DNA of 64,000 nt from contig QANZ01007755.1 of NCBI GenBank assembly GCA_003254925.1, positions 1,418-65,417 of the forward strand, read 5' to 3'. This DNA is from Chamaecrista fasciculata. Taxonomy: Eukaryota > Streptophyta > Magnoliopsida > Fabales > Fabaceae. A program made the position numbers and the translations under genes. The notes under the pieces are model-generated. The model ran no database searches. It was not told the DNA's origin and worked only from the letters and a program-made list of their open reading frames with translations. Below, in pieces: positions 36,068-47,135 of this stretch (its first letter is position 1; the number at the start of each line of letters is the position of its first letter).

Positions 36068-37026
36068 GGGTAAAATGCATTTTGGTACCGTGTGGTTAGG
36101 ACCGAATCCACTTTGGTATCTTGAAAGATAAAATTTGACATTTTGGTACCCTGAGGTTTACGCCGTTAGCACTTTGGTACCCTGCGGTTATTTTCCATCA
36201 AGATTTAATGGAAAATTGTTAGCACTTTTGCAAAAATTACAAAATTCCCCCAAATAGTTTCAAAATTTTCAAAAATGTCCCTAGATCATAATATTTGAGG
36301 ACTAAAATGAAAGTTATAAAAATATTTTGGGGTCAAAATGTAATTATGAAAAATATTGGTAAAAGAGTAAAATTAAATATTAGTCCTAAATCTGAAAAAT
36401 AAAATGCAATTTAGTCCTAAGATTGTGTGGATCGATGGTGAGAAGATAGACTTTACAAAATTTTTGCAAAAATTACAAAATGCCCCCAAATAGTTTCAAA
36501 ATTTACCAAAAAAGGTCCCTAGATCATGATATTTGAGGACTAAAATAAAAATTACAAAAATTTTTTGGGGTCAAAATGTAATTTTGGAAAATAGAAAAAT
36601 TACAAAAAATTTATGAGAAAGGGAAGATTTTGATTCATCAAAACTCTAACGATCTTTATGCAATTTCTTTTTTAATAACTATAGTTTTTTAAAATGAAAT
36701 TGTAGAAAACTCCATCAGTTCTTTTAGTTTGTTGTGTTTTGATTCGTTTTAGCAAAGGGAGAGGACCTAAATGAACAAAAGAAACCTTGTTGAAGAGTGA
36801 AATATGGTTTAGGAAGCAATAGAAACTAACAGATAAGATGTAGTAGAAATCGACGGCTAAGATTGAGCCACGTTAGCACTTTTTGTTAAATCTTGACGAA
36901 AAATAACCACAGAGTACCAAAGTGCTAACGACGCAAACCTCAGGGTACCAAAGTGTCAAATTTTGTCTTTCAGGGTATCAAAGTGGATTCAGTCCTAACC
37001 ACAGGGTACCAAAATGCATTTTACCC
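36068..37026. mobile_element. GGTACC-arm TIR element, exact 9-bp TSD (copy 1)
   Basis: 959 bp from GGGTAAAATGCATTTTGGTACC to the inverted right end (GGTACCAAAATGCATTTTACCC), flanked by TTAAATATA at 36059-36067 and 37027-37035. The arms contain tandem units of CTTTGGTACCCTG. The interior has a direct duplication of about 130 bp (near 36225-36350 and 36465-36600: CCCCCAAATAGTTTCAAAATTT). The 9-bp duplication suggests a Mutator-like origin. Confidence 0.85.
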
Positions 37027-37311
37027 TTAAATATATGTTATTTGCACAGTAATAAGTTATAGTTCTAACAACAGGAATTTTTGTGGTTTCATATAAATCA
37101 ATTTAGTGTAAATGATGAGTCTTAACATCCATTTAGTTATTTTAGAATTTGCCAAATAAAGGGAGTATTTAATTGTTTAGTGTAAATGTAACTATATTTA
37201 GTTATATAAGTATGATTTACATTATGTTCAAAACTTTGATCTATCATTCTAGACTCATTACGTACTTTATGTTAACAATCCCCTTATTATGATTATCCAT
37301 ATATTGATAGG

Positions 37312-38180
37312 GTGAAGACTCATTTTGATCTTAAATATATTTACTCTATGTTATTTTGATTATTTCTATTTTAAAAGATTCATATTAATTTTAAATGTTG
37401 ACAAAATATTTTATTTTGATCCTAAACTATTGAATGTGGTCATATTTATCTTGTTTCTAGTTTGAATTTAACGAGTTCAGAGCTACATGTTGCTTTCGAA
37501 GATTGCTTACACTATCTAATTGGACTGTCAACACACGAAGTCAAATCAGGTCCCAAAAGTAAGTTGCTAGTTTTATTGTCAAACAAGTGAAGTTGGTTAT
37601 ATCTTTTTTGTTTCAAGTTCGAAACCGACGAGTATGGAGTTACGAGTTACTCTTATTTTTTTTGTCTAGTTGGGATCATCAACAGGTGGGTTTAGAACTA
37701 ATTTTTCATAATTATTTATTTTTTGGTCTCAACCCCACTTTCGAACTCGATTTGATTTTATCTGCTGACTATCTCAATTGGGCAAAAAAAAAAGACTTGT
37801 TAAGAGTAACATGTAGCTTCGAATTCATCGCATTCAGAATTAAAACGAGAGATATATGAGTGGCCAACCTTGCTTATTTGACCGTGAAATGAGCGACCCA
37901 CTTTTAAGATCCAATTTGACCTTGTTTACTGATGATATTCTAACTAAATAGAGAAAATACTCTTCAAATTAAAAGCAACATGTTCTGGACTTGTCACATT
38001 TAAACTTGAAACGAGATAAATATGACAACATTCAATGGTTTGCTACCAAAATAAAACAATTTGCCAACATGTAAGACCCATATTAATATTTTGAAAGAGA
38101 AATGACCAAAAAGAATACCAAGTTTCTTTTGGACCGAAAAGATGATCCAATTTGTGATAAGTTGATTTAAAACCCCAAAA
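37312..38180. repeat. Family L fold-back repeat (longest copy)
   Basis: Left arm GGTGAAGACTCATTTTGATC. The interior repeats the block containing ACGAGTTCAGAGCTAC / GAGTTACGAGTTACTCTTA and, inverted, TTGTTAAGAGTAACATGTAG and TGAAATGAGCGACCCACTTTT. The 90-codon frame at 37587-37859 is repeat sequence. Confidence 0.55.
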
Positions 38181-38575
38181 TACAAAACAAATCAAGTTGG
38201 GAAGATCCATAAAACATATGAATGGACTCTTTTAGGTCACTATTAGGCCCAATATCGTGTTATGGGCCATGGCAGATGTAAACACTCCATTTGGTCCGGA
38301 TCTTTTTGTAAATATCAAAATTGTTGGGTCTTTTTGTAAATATATAAAATATTTTGAGTCATTTTGTTTTTTTGGGTTTCTTTGTAAATATTTTAAGTTT
38401 TTGAACCCATATAAAAAAGAGAAGGGCAACCATTAGCCCAGAAAAAAAAAAAAGGATGAGTGAGGATTCGAACCCAAAGCATTTCTATGGCGCTTCTTAA
38501 GAATTTTCCATTTGACCTATAAGTACTTGTTGGTTCAAATCACACACATTCCAAACTTAATGCCCTTCTTCACGT

Positions 38576-38607
<32 letters not shown>

Positions 38608-39875
38608 GAAGAAGAAAAGTCAAGCATGTGCCACATCATCAATCATCATCTTGGAGAGTAATATGGAAGTTTAGGGTTTGAACCAAAAAGGAATTTTTTT
38701 CTATGTGGAAAGAAATGAGATTTATGGGTCAAAATTTATGACAATTAATTTTGGATTAAAACCATGTTTTTTCCTTAATGATGGTGAGTTTCTTGGCTAT
38801 AAATAGAGGATAACATTGAGCATTTGGAGGGGAGGGAGTACGAAATTTTGCTAAGAAAAAAAAAGGTGGAGTTTGTGGGTGAGTCTTGTGAGTGAGAATG
38901 GTGAGTTTTATTTCACAAAAGACTCATCAAGGTGAGAGATTCAAAAGCTTTTGTTCTATTTTCACTTTGCATATTTTTCTTGATTGTTGCTTAATCTTGT
39001 CAAAACCATAGATGATTTTATGAGAACAATGGGTGATTCATTCCCCAAATGAGTTCTCCATTTCTTCAGAATCAATCTATGTCTTTTGGTTGATTATAGT
39101 CCCTTGGGTGAAATCATGCTTAAACTCCATTGATTCTTTTCAAAAATGCGTTTTGATCCCTATCATGATAGGGAGAGGACCTAAACGCAAGTGGATAAAG
39201 TTTTGGAGAAGCAAAGAGTAATTCCCACATTTTGATTCCCTCTCCACGTTCTCCCTTCTTTTTCTTTTCCTCTCTCTTTTTCTTTTTTTTAAAAGAAGTA
39301 AAATACAACAAAAAATACTTTTTTTTTCTTTCATTTGTTTTTATAGATTTATTTTTTTTAATTCGTTTTTGTTTCTTTCCCTAAAAATCTCAAAAAAAAC
39401 ATATGTATTTCAAAAATGAGAAAAATGGAATAGATTTTAAATTTCTTCATGATTGAAATCAAAATAACAATTTTTTCGCCCCATGTATCACATACATTTA
39501 AGACACATGTACGAATTCTGTATCTCATACAAAATTCTACGCACGTATCGTATACGTTATAATGCGTAATATTTTAAAATTTGCATGTTAAATTTTCGCC
39601 ACCCTAAAACATACATCTAGCGCCATTTGCATCTCATACAAAATAACTAAATGCATAAAATTAACCGTGCTTGGATATGGTCCATTTACCCTAAATCCCC
39701 TCAAGCCAAAGAGGGAATTTTCTAAAAGAAAAAAAAAATTTTACATTGGGAAAAACCTCTTTTACATCAAGAATTTAGGGAGACGACACGCAGGCGGTAT
39801 TTACCAAAAATAAGCCTAGAGCCATATCCAATCACCATACCCAATCATACATGAACAATTCACATATATTAAATG
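38181..39875. other. Spacer with tRNA-like and promoter-like remnants
   Basis: No gene. Near 38467-38480 GGATTCGAACCC is the complement of a Pol III B box, with an A-box-like TAGGTCAAATGG on the minus strand about 45 bp away, as in a decayed SINE head. An (AT)n run lies at about 38577-38602. CTATAAATAGAGG near 38800 is a strong TATA-type motif followed by GTGAG-rich sequence but no reading frame. From 39400 sequence may be the interior of the damaged LTR element that follows. Confidence 0.4.
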
Positions 39876-40836
39876 TAAATTACACTTTGGTACCCTGTGG
39901 TTTGACCCTATTTCACTTTGGTACCCTGTGGTTTGAAACTTGACACTTTGGTACCCTGAGGTTATGACAGTTAACACATTGGTACCCTCAATTATTTTTC
40001 TGTCAAATTTTAATAGAATATTCCACCACTAAACTCATTTTATTCCAACATTAAACCTAATGAAAGAATCGTGGTCCATGTGCTTCGGGTTGATCTCCGA
40101 ACGAGTCCATCGGAAGATGCGGAAGCTGTAATTAGATCGGAGGTTGACGATAGGGATTGAGATGTTACCAGATCCGGAACGCCATGTCGGTGATAGAGAG
40201 AGGAAGACGTAACCGAGCCAGTCAAGATCGGAAACTGTAATTAGATCGGAGGTTGATGTAACTGATGAAATGATGGTTGTGAGAGCTCGGAGGCGATTAT
40301 ATACCGAGCCAGTCAAGATCGGAGGGCGAATCGATGCTGGACCATTCGATTTCGACGGAGTCGCCGGATCTGGAAAGGACGGTGGGGGAAACGGAGATTG
40401 AGACCTTAGATTCGAAGGTAGGGTTTATGAACAAAAAGAAGAACAACAACAACAGTAAGATTGTGAGAGGAACCATAATCGTGAATCAATGAAGTGAAAA
40501 ATGTTATCTGCACATTGATCTCTGTAATTAATTCTTTGGTTCCAATTTTGAATTTCTGAGGAATTTTGGTGGTGAAAGTGATGAAATTCAAAATGTTATC
40601 TGCAACAATATTCAGATAATTGATCTTTCATTAGGTTTAATGTTGGAATAAAATGAGTTTAGATGTGGCAAGTGAGAGGCAGGTGGAGAATTCTGTTAAA
40701 ATTTGACAGAAAAATAATTGAGGGTACCAATGTGTTAACTGTTAAAACCTCAGGGTACCAAGGTGTCAAGTTTCAAACCACAGGGTACCAAAGTGAAATA
40801 GGATCAAACCACAGGGTACCAAAGTGTAATTTACCC
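39876..40836. mobile_element. GGTACC-arm TIR element with GC-rich cargo (copy 2)
   Basis: Arms of about 150 bp: TAAATTACACTTTGGTACCC on the left, GGTACCAAAGTGTAATTTACCC on the right, each with three further CTTTGGTACCCTG-type units and TTTTTCTGTCAAATTTTAA. The interior (about 40060-40430) is GC-richer than anything nearby. It contains two internal direct repeats: GAGCCAGTCAAGATCGGA at 40214 and 40306, and TGTAATTAGATCGGAGGTTG at 40127 and 40235. Open frames of 61-93 codons on the minus strand have no family match. A captured gene fragment (Pack-MULE-like) is possible. Confidence 0.75.
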
Positions 40837-41311
40837 TTAAATATATACACACGGCATATCACAACACATAAGAAAAACGAATTTTCAAATTGTTTTCAAT
40901 TTAGGGCTTGTGCAATTTAACATGCCTTCTTAAAATTGAGTCTTGCACCAATAATTAAAACTCAAGAATCAGATTCAAGAATTCGAATTATTGGTCCAAA
41001 TTAAAAATTCATAATTTAAAATTTCGACCAATTATAAATATTATAATTAAAACATTTTTAATTAAAATATGTACATATGGTTCGATCAAGACTCAAAAAT
41101 TTAAGAAATTTTTCAAATCAATCCCATTGATTTTATATGTATTTCATACATATAGTTTTGCACCAATTCATTAGATAAAGTTCCAAAACATGTGTGTGGC
41201 AATTTTCGCAAAACTTAGCATACGATTGTAAAGCTGTAAACATCTAATCATACATCACATGTATAATCACACAAACTGATATAAATATGAGTAGCGTGGC
41301 TCTGATACCAC
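40837..41311 (-). mobile_element. Remnant of LTR-element leader with primer-binding site
   Basis: Lies next to the LTR at 41312-43402. Its right edge reads GCTCTGATACCA, whose complement TGGTATCAGAGC is the primer-binding site for initiator methionine tRNA used by many plant copia-type elements. It is one base from the LTR, so the element is on the minus strand. The rest is a non-coding leader; no gag or pol is present. Confidence 0.75.
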
Positions 41312-43402
41312 TGTTGGGAAATCATAGGGTCGGTGCAGCGAAAAAACACGGTAAATTAAAATTTTTTGGCTTCCCTATAATTCCTTCCAAGATCCACTAT
41401 CAACAATTATATCAGTGAAGGAAGAAATTTACCAAATTACAATCGGTGCAATCGGGTCCGCGAGTTGAGAAGTCCACTTGACGCGTCCTTCCTCCGCCGG
41501 TAATCCACACAAGCAGTTTGTTGGCACCAAGGTGCTAGCCTTCTGTTCTTTTCTCTAAAAGAACAAGGGAACTCCAATCTACAGTTCTTGGTGATCAAGA
41601 ACAGTTCTTGAACCAAGGCAAACTATCAAGAACAATTCTTGATCTTTTGGTATAGGTGACGCAAAAGCCAAGAGAAAGTCTCTTGATTTCACTGTCACAA
41701 AACCCTAGCTATGGACAACACGATTTCTCTCTCTCCCTTGGAGAAACTCGAGTTTCTCTCTCTAGCTATGGAGTTGTGCAACTTCTTTCTCTTCACACAA
41801 GGAGAAAGGCGAAAATGCACTTATGAGTTAGGGTTTTTTTTTGGCCAAGTCGACTTGCTTAGGCCTTTTAATTACAATTTTGGGGATTTTAATAATCCTA
41901 AAATCATGATTACAATAATATCATAATTTTAGGACTTGAATTTCTAATTAAAATATTGCCTTAGTATTTCAATTCAAATTCAAACTGCAATCTTTGAGAA
42001 TCAAATGGGAGATCAAATCTCCCCTTGGGACCCACCAAAGAAGGCGCCATCCTCCCCTATTTATCTTTGGAATTTTATAAATAAAAAGCATTCCTAACTC
42101 TTAGGAAGTCATTATCTTCCAAAGATTTTGAGTTAAGATATTACCCTAATATCTTTGATTCAAATCTTTTGAAATCTAGATCAAATCTTTTGATTTCAAA
42201 CTCATGACTTCAATTAATAAAACAATTCTATTAATTAAAATTCTTCTCATGAGGCGCCACCCTCAAGCTATTTTATCCTAATATTAGTGAATTTAATAAA
42301 TCAATAATTTCCTAACTTTTAGGAACCTTATTTAATTTATTATTCCCTAATATTATAATTGTAAATAGATTAATCCCATTAACTATTTAACAATTAATAT
42401 ATTTAAACTTGTCCCACAAATTTAAATATTACAACTGTAGATTATATTTAAGACAAGACTTTATGTCCTAGACATTCAGCTATGTCTTAAATTGTGTCAC
42501 CGGAGTGACTCACGAATTAACCCTAATTCGTGTCCCTTAAGCGGTGTCCAAATCCTGCTCATGTGTGACCCAGCAGGCCTCACGTGAAGTTGGCAGCAAG
42601 CCATCTCTATGACTCACAAGTCGAGAGCGGACTCTAGCAAGCCATCACGACTACCCAAAATACGTGAGTTATCGTTTTCAACGAAACCGACTTAACCTTA
42701 GTACTTCCTGGTCATATACCCTTTTGTCGCACGATACCTTGGTTCAAGATAAGGCACGGGAAAGTCATCCTTAATCCAACCATAACTTTCTCGATCTTCT
42801 TGAATTAGTCCCATTTCCTTGAGTGGCCACTCTTTCCTTGGACAGACTCATCGAGGGCGCCAGTCAGATATCTCTCACACATATATATATGAGGGACAAA
42901 ATCATATCTTGGCCTACCACATTCCTCAGCACTGCAATCAACCAAACTTGTACCTAGCCCTTATGGCTGCCCTGCTACGGGCAACGTTAGACTAGGCCAA
43001 AGTCTGACAACTACAACGCCGGAATAATGAAGACCTCAGGTCTAAGGCATCATGACAGGTGTACAGGAGAGGCTATGCTAATGACTAAACCCATGCAGGA
43101 CTCTCCGGGTCATGTCCAGCAACTCGTAACCCCTTACGTAATTGCACCATGACTCTCGTAAAGCATCTAGTGCATGCATCTTTATACACCGAGGTCATGC
43201 TGGTCTTAGTTCATTCTCGCTCCCACGAGAACAATCGACCAGGGACGAATTTAGATTAATTATCTCATAACTAATCAAGGACGCTATCATAGTAAACATG
43301 CTAATAATATGATAACACATTAATTTATCTCCATAAATTAATAAATATGTTCAAAACATATATACACATAAAATGATTGGCCCTAGGGCACAATCTCCAA
43401 CA
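41312..43402 (-). mobile_element. Long LTR (5' LTR of a truncated element)
   Basis: 2091 bp, begins TGTTGGGAAATCATAGGG and ends CCTAGGGCACAATCTCCAACA on the plus strand, i.e. proper TG...CA ends. It matches the LTR at 52643-54811 along its length (for example GCACGGGAAAGTCATCC, TCATCGAGG, GCAGGACTCTCCGGGTC). With the adjacent primer site this is the 5' LTR of a minus-strand element. The coding region and 3' LTR are missing. It abuts the LINE remnant on its right. The 71-codon frame at 41711-41926 is LTR sequence. Confidence 0.85.
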
Positions 43403-43875
43403 ATAGTATGGATAACCTCCTGGGCAATGATGATGTTATCACTGTTGTGCCGACCCGGAACAAAACTACACTGGTTGGGCGAGATGAGCTTCTCCAGGTG
43501 ACATTTCAGACTATTTTCAATAATTTTAGTGATGAGCTTATAGATAACGTTACACAGGGAGATGGGCCTCATATCCTTTACCGTCTCTGGGTTATCATCC
43601 TTGGGTATCAAAACTAATAACGTCTGGTTAACCTCTTTAACAGAACTCGGATCAGAAAAAACCTTACGCACAAAGTTGCATGCTTTCTCACCAATAATGC
43701 CCCATTGGCTTTGGAAAAAGACTGCATGAATACCATCAATACCTGGAGCTTTAAAAGGACCCATGCTAAAGGCAGCATCCTTAACTTCCAGATTCGAAAG
43801 AGGGCGTTCAATATCAGCAACTGCCTGCGGGTCCAACTTCTTAAAGTTAACAGGAGCAGGGATATGAGGCGACAA
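43403..43875 (-). pseudogene. LINE reverse transcriptase fragment
   Basis: About 157 codons of N-terminal reverse transcriptase: SNLEVKDAAFSMGPFKAPGI, then LVLIPKDDNPETVKDMRPIS, LCNVIYKLITKII, and NQCSFVPGRHNSDNIIIAQE. These are the conserved blocks before the catalytic Y-x-D-D region, which is absent because the LTR begins at 43402. A cut-off copy, not a functional enzyme. Confidence 0.85.
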
Positions 43876-44322
43876 CCCTCCATCCGTACTATAAAGAGAT
43901 TTAAAGAAGTTAGTAGTCAGTGCTTTCAGTTTAGCATCATCAGTACACCAACTCCCACAATCCCGTTTAAGCGTCGTTATCCTGTTTTTCTTTCGTTTGA
44001 CAATAGTAGTTGCATGAAAAAACTTCGTATTACGATCTCCGTAGTTTAGCCATTTGCACCGAAATTTCTAGAACCAAATCAATTCGTCCTGACGAAGGAT
44101 CTCATTATATTCCCCCCAAAGCTCCTTCTGAAGCAGTTCTAAAGACTCATTACCTGCCCCTCCAGTGAGGGCTCGTTCAATGCCAAGTAAGCGATTGAAG
44201 ACTCTCCGCTTTCGTTGAAAAACATTCCCAAAAACATTCTAATTCCAAGAGGCGGCTTTTTCATGAAATTTATCACTACCAGAACACCAGCTATCATCGG
44301 CGCCCCAGGAGTCATGAACCAG

Positions 44323-45135
44323 CTAAGGAAAAGAACTATGAGATAACCAGGCCACTTGCATGTGAAACGGGCGATCAACCCAAACATTATTCCTTCTGCT
44401 GTGTAAACTGAGGATAACAGGGCGATGATCAGATTTGTACTTCAAACCGTTCATCACAAACGCATCCGGGAACGAGTGAAACCAATCTAAATTCCCCAAA
44501 GCACGGTCTAACCTTTCCTTCAAGTTACCTTTCTCCCAAGTAAACGGGGGCCCATCAAAGCCCAAATCAACCAGACGACAATCCTGAATGCAATCATTAA
44601 AGGATCGCATAGAAGCCTAATTATGAGACGAACCACCAGATTTTTCATCAACAGAGCAGTAAGCATTAAAGTCACCAGATACGACCCAGGGCCCCGAAGA
44701 AATGCTCGCAATACCCCGAAGCTGGTCCCGCAGAATATACCTATTGGCCTGCTGAGGGCTACCATACACAACAGAGAAATTGAAACATTTACCAGAAGAC
44801 AAATCAATAACAGAGGCGTGGATGAAGAAGTCACTAGCGGCTTGTACATCCACAACACATTTATCACCTTTCTAAAGCAACCACAGACCTCCTGCAAACC
44901 CATTAGCTTCAACAATAAAGTGGTCAGAGAACCCCAATTTCCTAATCACAGTCTTGGCTTTATCCCCACTAATAAGTGGCTCAAGAATACCCATCAGAGA
45001 AATAGAGTGAACATGATAGAGTTCCTTCACGTGTCTTACAAAAATAGGAGCACCTGCCCCTCTACAATTCCAAGTTGTAATAATCATAAAAACAAAGAAT
45101 TGAAGGGACCAAAGCAAAAACGCTTTAGATAGCAT
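44323..45135 (-). pseudogene. LINE endonuclease fragments (frameshifted)
   Basis: AP-like endonuclease (exonuclease-endonuclease-phosphatase fold) split over several frames. 44872-45135 has the start TTWNCRGAGAP and ILEPL. 44617-44853 has VVYGSPQQANRY and the catalytic SGDFNAYCS. 44323-44610 has LDRALGNLDW and the catalytic SDHRPVILSL. In an intact element these would be one frame that nicks target DNA; frameshifts and a stop make it inactive. An overlapping 131-codon frame at 44520-44915 is a shadow. Confidence 0.8.
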
Positions 45136-45196
45136 TAGAGTGAACCCTCACCGCTCCCATAGCATTCCAGAAGGCATCTTCACCTTTTTCTTTAAG

Positions 45197-45902
45197 TTAT
45201 TGGTCTGCAATTTTAATAAGAGATCTATACTCCTCTGGTTTCATATCAGGAGGCTTCTCTCTTAGCTGATTATTGCTCACATTCTTGGGCCCAGTATCTA
45301 AAGAGCTACTTGACCCATAGAAAAATAAAGGGTTATTATGTGCATCCATACCACCACTTGGAGCATCACTAGTGGAGCTTCTTGAGCCAACAATATCTTG
45401 GCTAGTAGAAAAATATCGGCGGCGCAAAAGAGAAGAAGCATTGTGTTGTAAAGGCCCATTAGATGAGTTAATATTAAGTGAGCTTTCGTTACCAAGGCCC
45501 AACCCATTAGGTTTTCTTTCTCTCTTCTTAAAACTTGTCTTATTCACCAAAGCAAGTGAGTCACGTGGGGATGAAGTAGGCACTGCAGACTTATAATGGC
45601 TCAGATATGAAGAACAAGATTCTTTCCGATGGAAACAGATTAAATGTAAAATCAACTTCCAGATAATGATCATTAGGAATATCAATCAACTGGTATTGAC
45701 ATCCACTCCAAAGTTTATTCAACCTGGCCTGTAGAAAACGGAAACTAACATTGCGCCCCAACAAATTTATGACTAGGGTCCTCTTCCAGGGAGTACATAG
45801 CATCTTCCTTTCCTCACCAAACATGGGAATGATAGGCCAAGACACCAGAGCCTGTTTCTTCTCCAATTCCTCTCCAAAATAGCTATCATCAAATTCAAAC
45901 AT
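45197..45902 (-). pseudogene. LINE ORF1-like remnant (DUF4283 type)
   Basis: 45591-45902 reads ALVSWPIIPMFGEERKM, PWKRTLVINLLGRNV and LEVDFTF, the pattern of the plant DUF4283 nucleic-acid-binding region found at the start of LINE ORF1. 45197-45685 continues in another frame with a Ser/Asn-rich tail ending KPEEYRSLIKIADQ. The zinc-knuckle segment expected between them is missing, so the copy is shortened and frameshifted. Confidence 0.65.
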
Positions 45903-46179
45903 GTATATGTTTTTTAAAAAAAGTGAATATACATAAAATTGAAGTATCCAAATTTGGAATTATGCGCTAAGTGAGAAATGTCAAACTCTTAGTTGGAATC
46001 TCATTAATATTTTTTATAATTTACCATAAATTAATAAATATTTGGAGAGAGTGATACACTGTGATAGACTCTGATAGTATATTAGTATGTCTCTCTCGCA
46101 TATCAAAATGTCAAATAATTAATTAAGAACAACAACTTTCATAGAAGCAACATCCTAAGCCGCCACCACCACTTGACTT

Positions 46180-46790
46180 TACTGCAACATTCATATATAA
46201 AACGTCGGTATCAATTATACTCTAATCTCAATTTTTTTTGGGCCAAAGTCCTATTTTGGTCCCTCAAGTTTGCTCAAAGTTTCGTTTTAGTCTCTCAAGT
46301 CTCTGGCGAACTTTCCGGCGAGATACACGGAGGCCCCGGTGACTACAAAAACTCCTAATCCAAGATTTTTTGACCTCCTAAGTTCAATGACGGCTTTCAT
46401 TTTGCGAACAAATGACCGGAAATATGATTTTCGGTGATTGTGTACTTTTTCGGCGACTATGTAATTTTTCGGCGCTTGCCAGTCATTTTTTCGCAAAATG
46501 GAGACCTTCATTGAACTCAAGAGGTCAAAAAATCTTGGGTTAGGAGTTTTTGTAGTTGTCTGGGCCGCCATGCATCTCGCCGGAAAGCTCGCCAGAGACT
46601 TAAGAATCTAAAATGGAATTTTGAGCAAACTTGAGAGACCAAAATAGGACTTTGACCCAAAAAAATTGAAGTTAAGGTATAATTGACACCAACATTTTAC
46701 ATTAGGGGCATAACTGACATAAAATAAACGTTATAGACATGATTGAAATTGACCCTAAATGTTAAAGGCATGAAAGGGTCTTCTTTTGCC
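46180..46790. mobile_element. Fold-back element related to 25107-25960
   Basis: Inner ends GGGCCAAAGTCCTATTTTGG and CCAAAATAGGACTTTGACCC bracket an inverted-repeat core (TTTTTCGGCGACTATG; GCTTGCCAGTCATTTTTTCG) shared in the same orientation with 25430-25830. Outer arms (GGTATAATTGACACC, AGGGGCATAACTGACAT) are full on the right but shortened on the left. Frames of 61 and 94 codons are repeat sequence. Confidence 0.65.
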
Positions 46791-47135
46791 TCCATATATT
46801 TGTTTCATATGCATGACACATTTCAGCCTATTCAAATTAATGCACAGTACAATCACTAATAATACATGTATATATATTTCGATCTCGAAAATATTATCGA
46901 TTAATAATTTGATTCTTAAAAATTTAAAATATATAATTTAATTTTAAATTTTTAAAATTAAATTGTAGAAATTAAATTCAATGAAAAAACTAACAAAATA
47001 TATCATTAAATTATTTTAAAAATTAAATTGTATATTTTAATATTTCAAAGATGGAGTTATTCTATTAATTTGATGATCTTTCAAGACCAATCAAATTATT
47101 AATTGACTCTAAAATGTTATAATTTGGTAGTACAA
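46791..47135. other. 3' flank of the dioxygenase gene
   Basis: AT-rich sequence beyond the stop codon of the minus-strand dioxygenase, including its 3' UTR. No other feature. Confidence 0.4.

Larger units (their letters stand above)
43403..45905 (-). mobile_element. Broken L1-type LINE
   Basis: Minus-strand order is ORF1-like protein, endonuclease, then the first part of reverse transcriptase, the order of plant L1-clade LINEs. The reading frame is disrupted several times between 43875 and 45135. The element stops abruptly at the LTR edge at 43402, before the catalytic reverse-transcriptase motif, RNase H and 3' tail. No opposite half was found on the far side of the LTR. Confidence 0.85.

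Noticed and set aside
38455..38545. Functional tRNA gene
   Set aside because: Only the B box is good; no acceptor stem or proper anticodon arm could be formed, so a SINE remnant is more likely.
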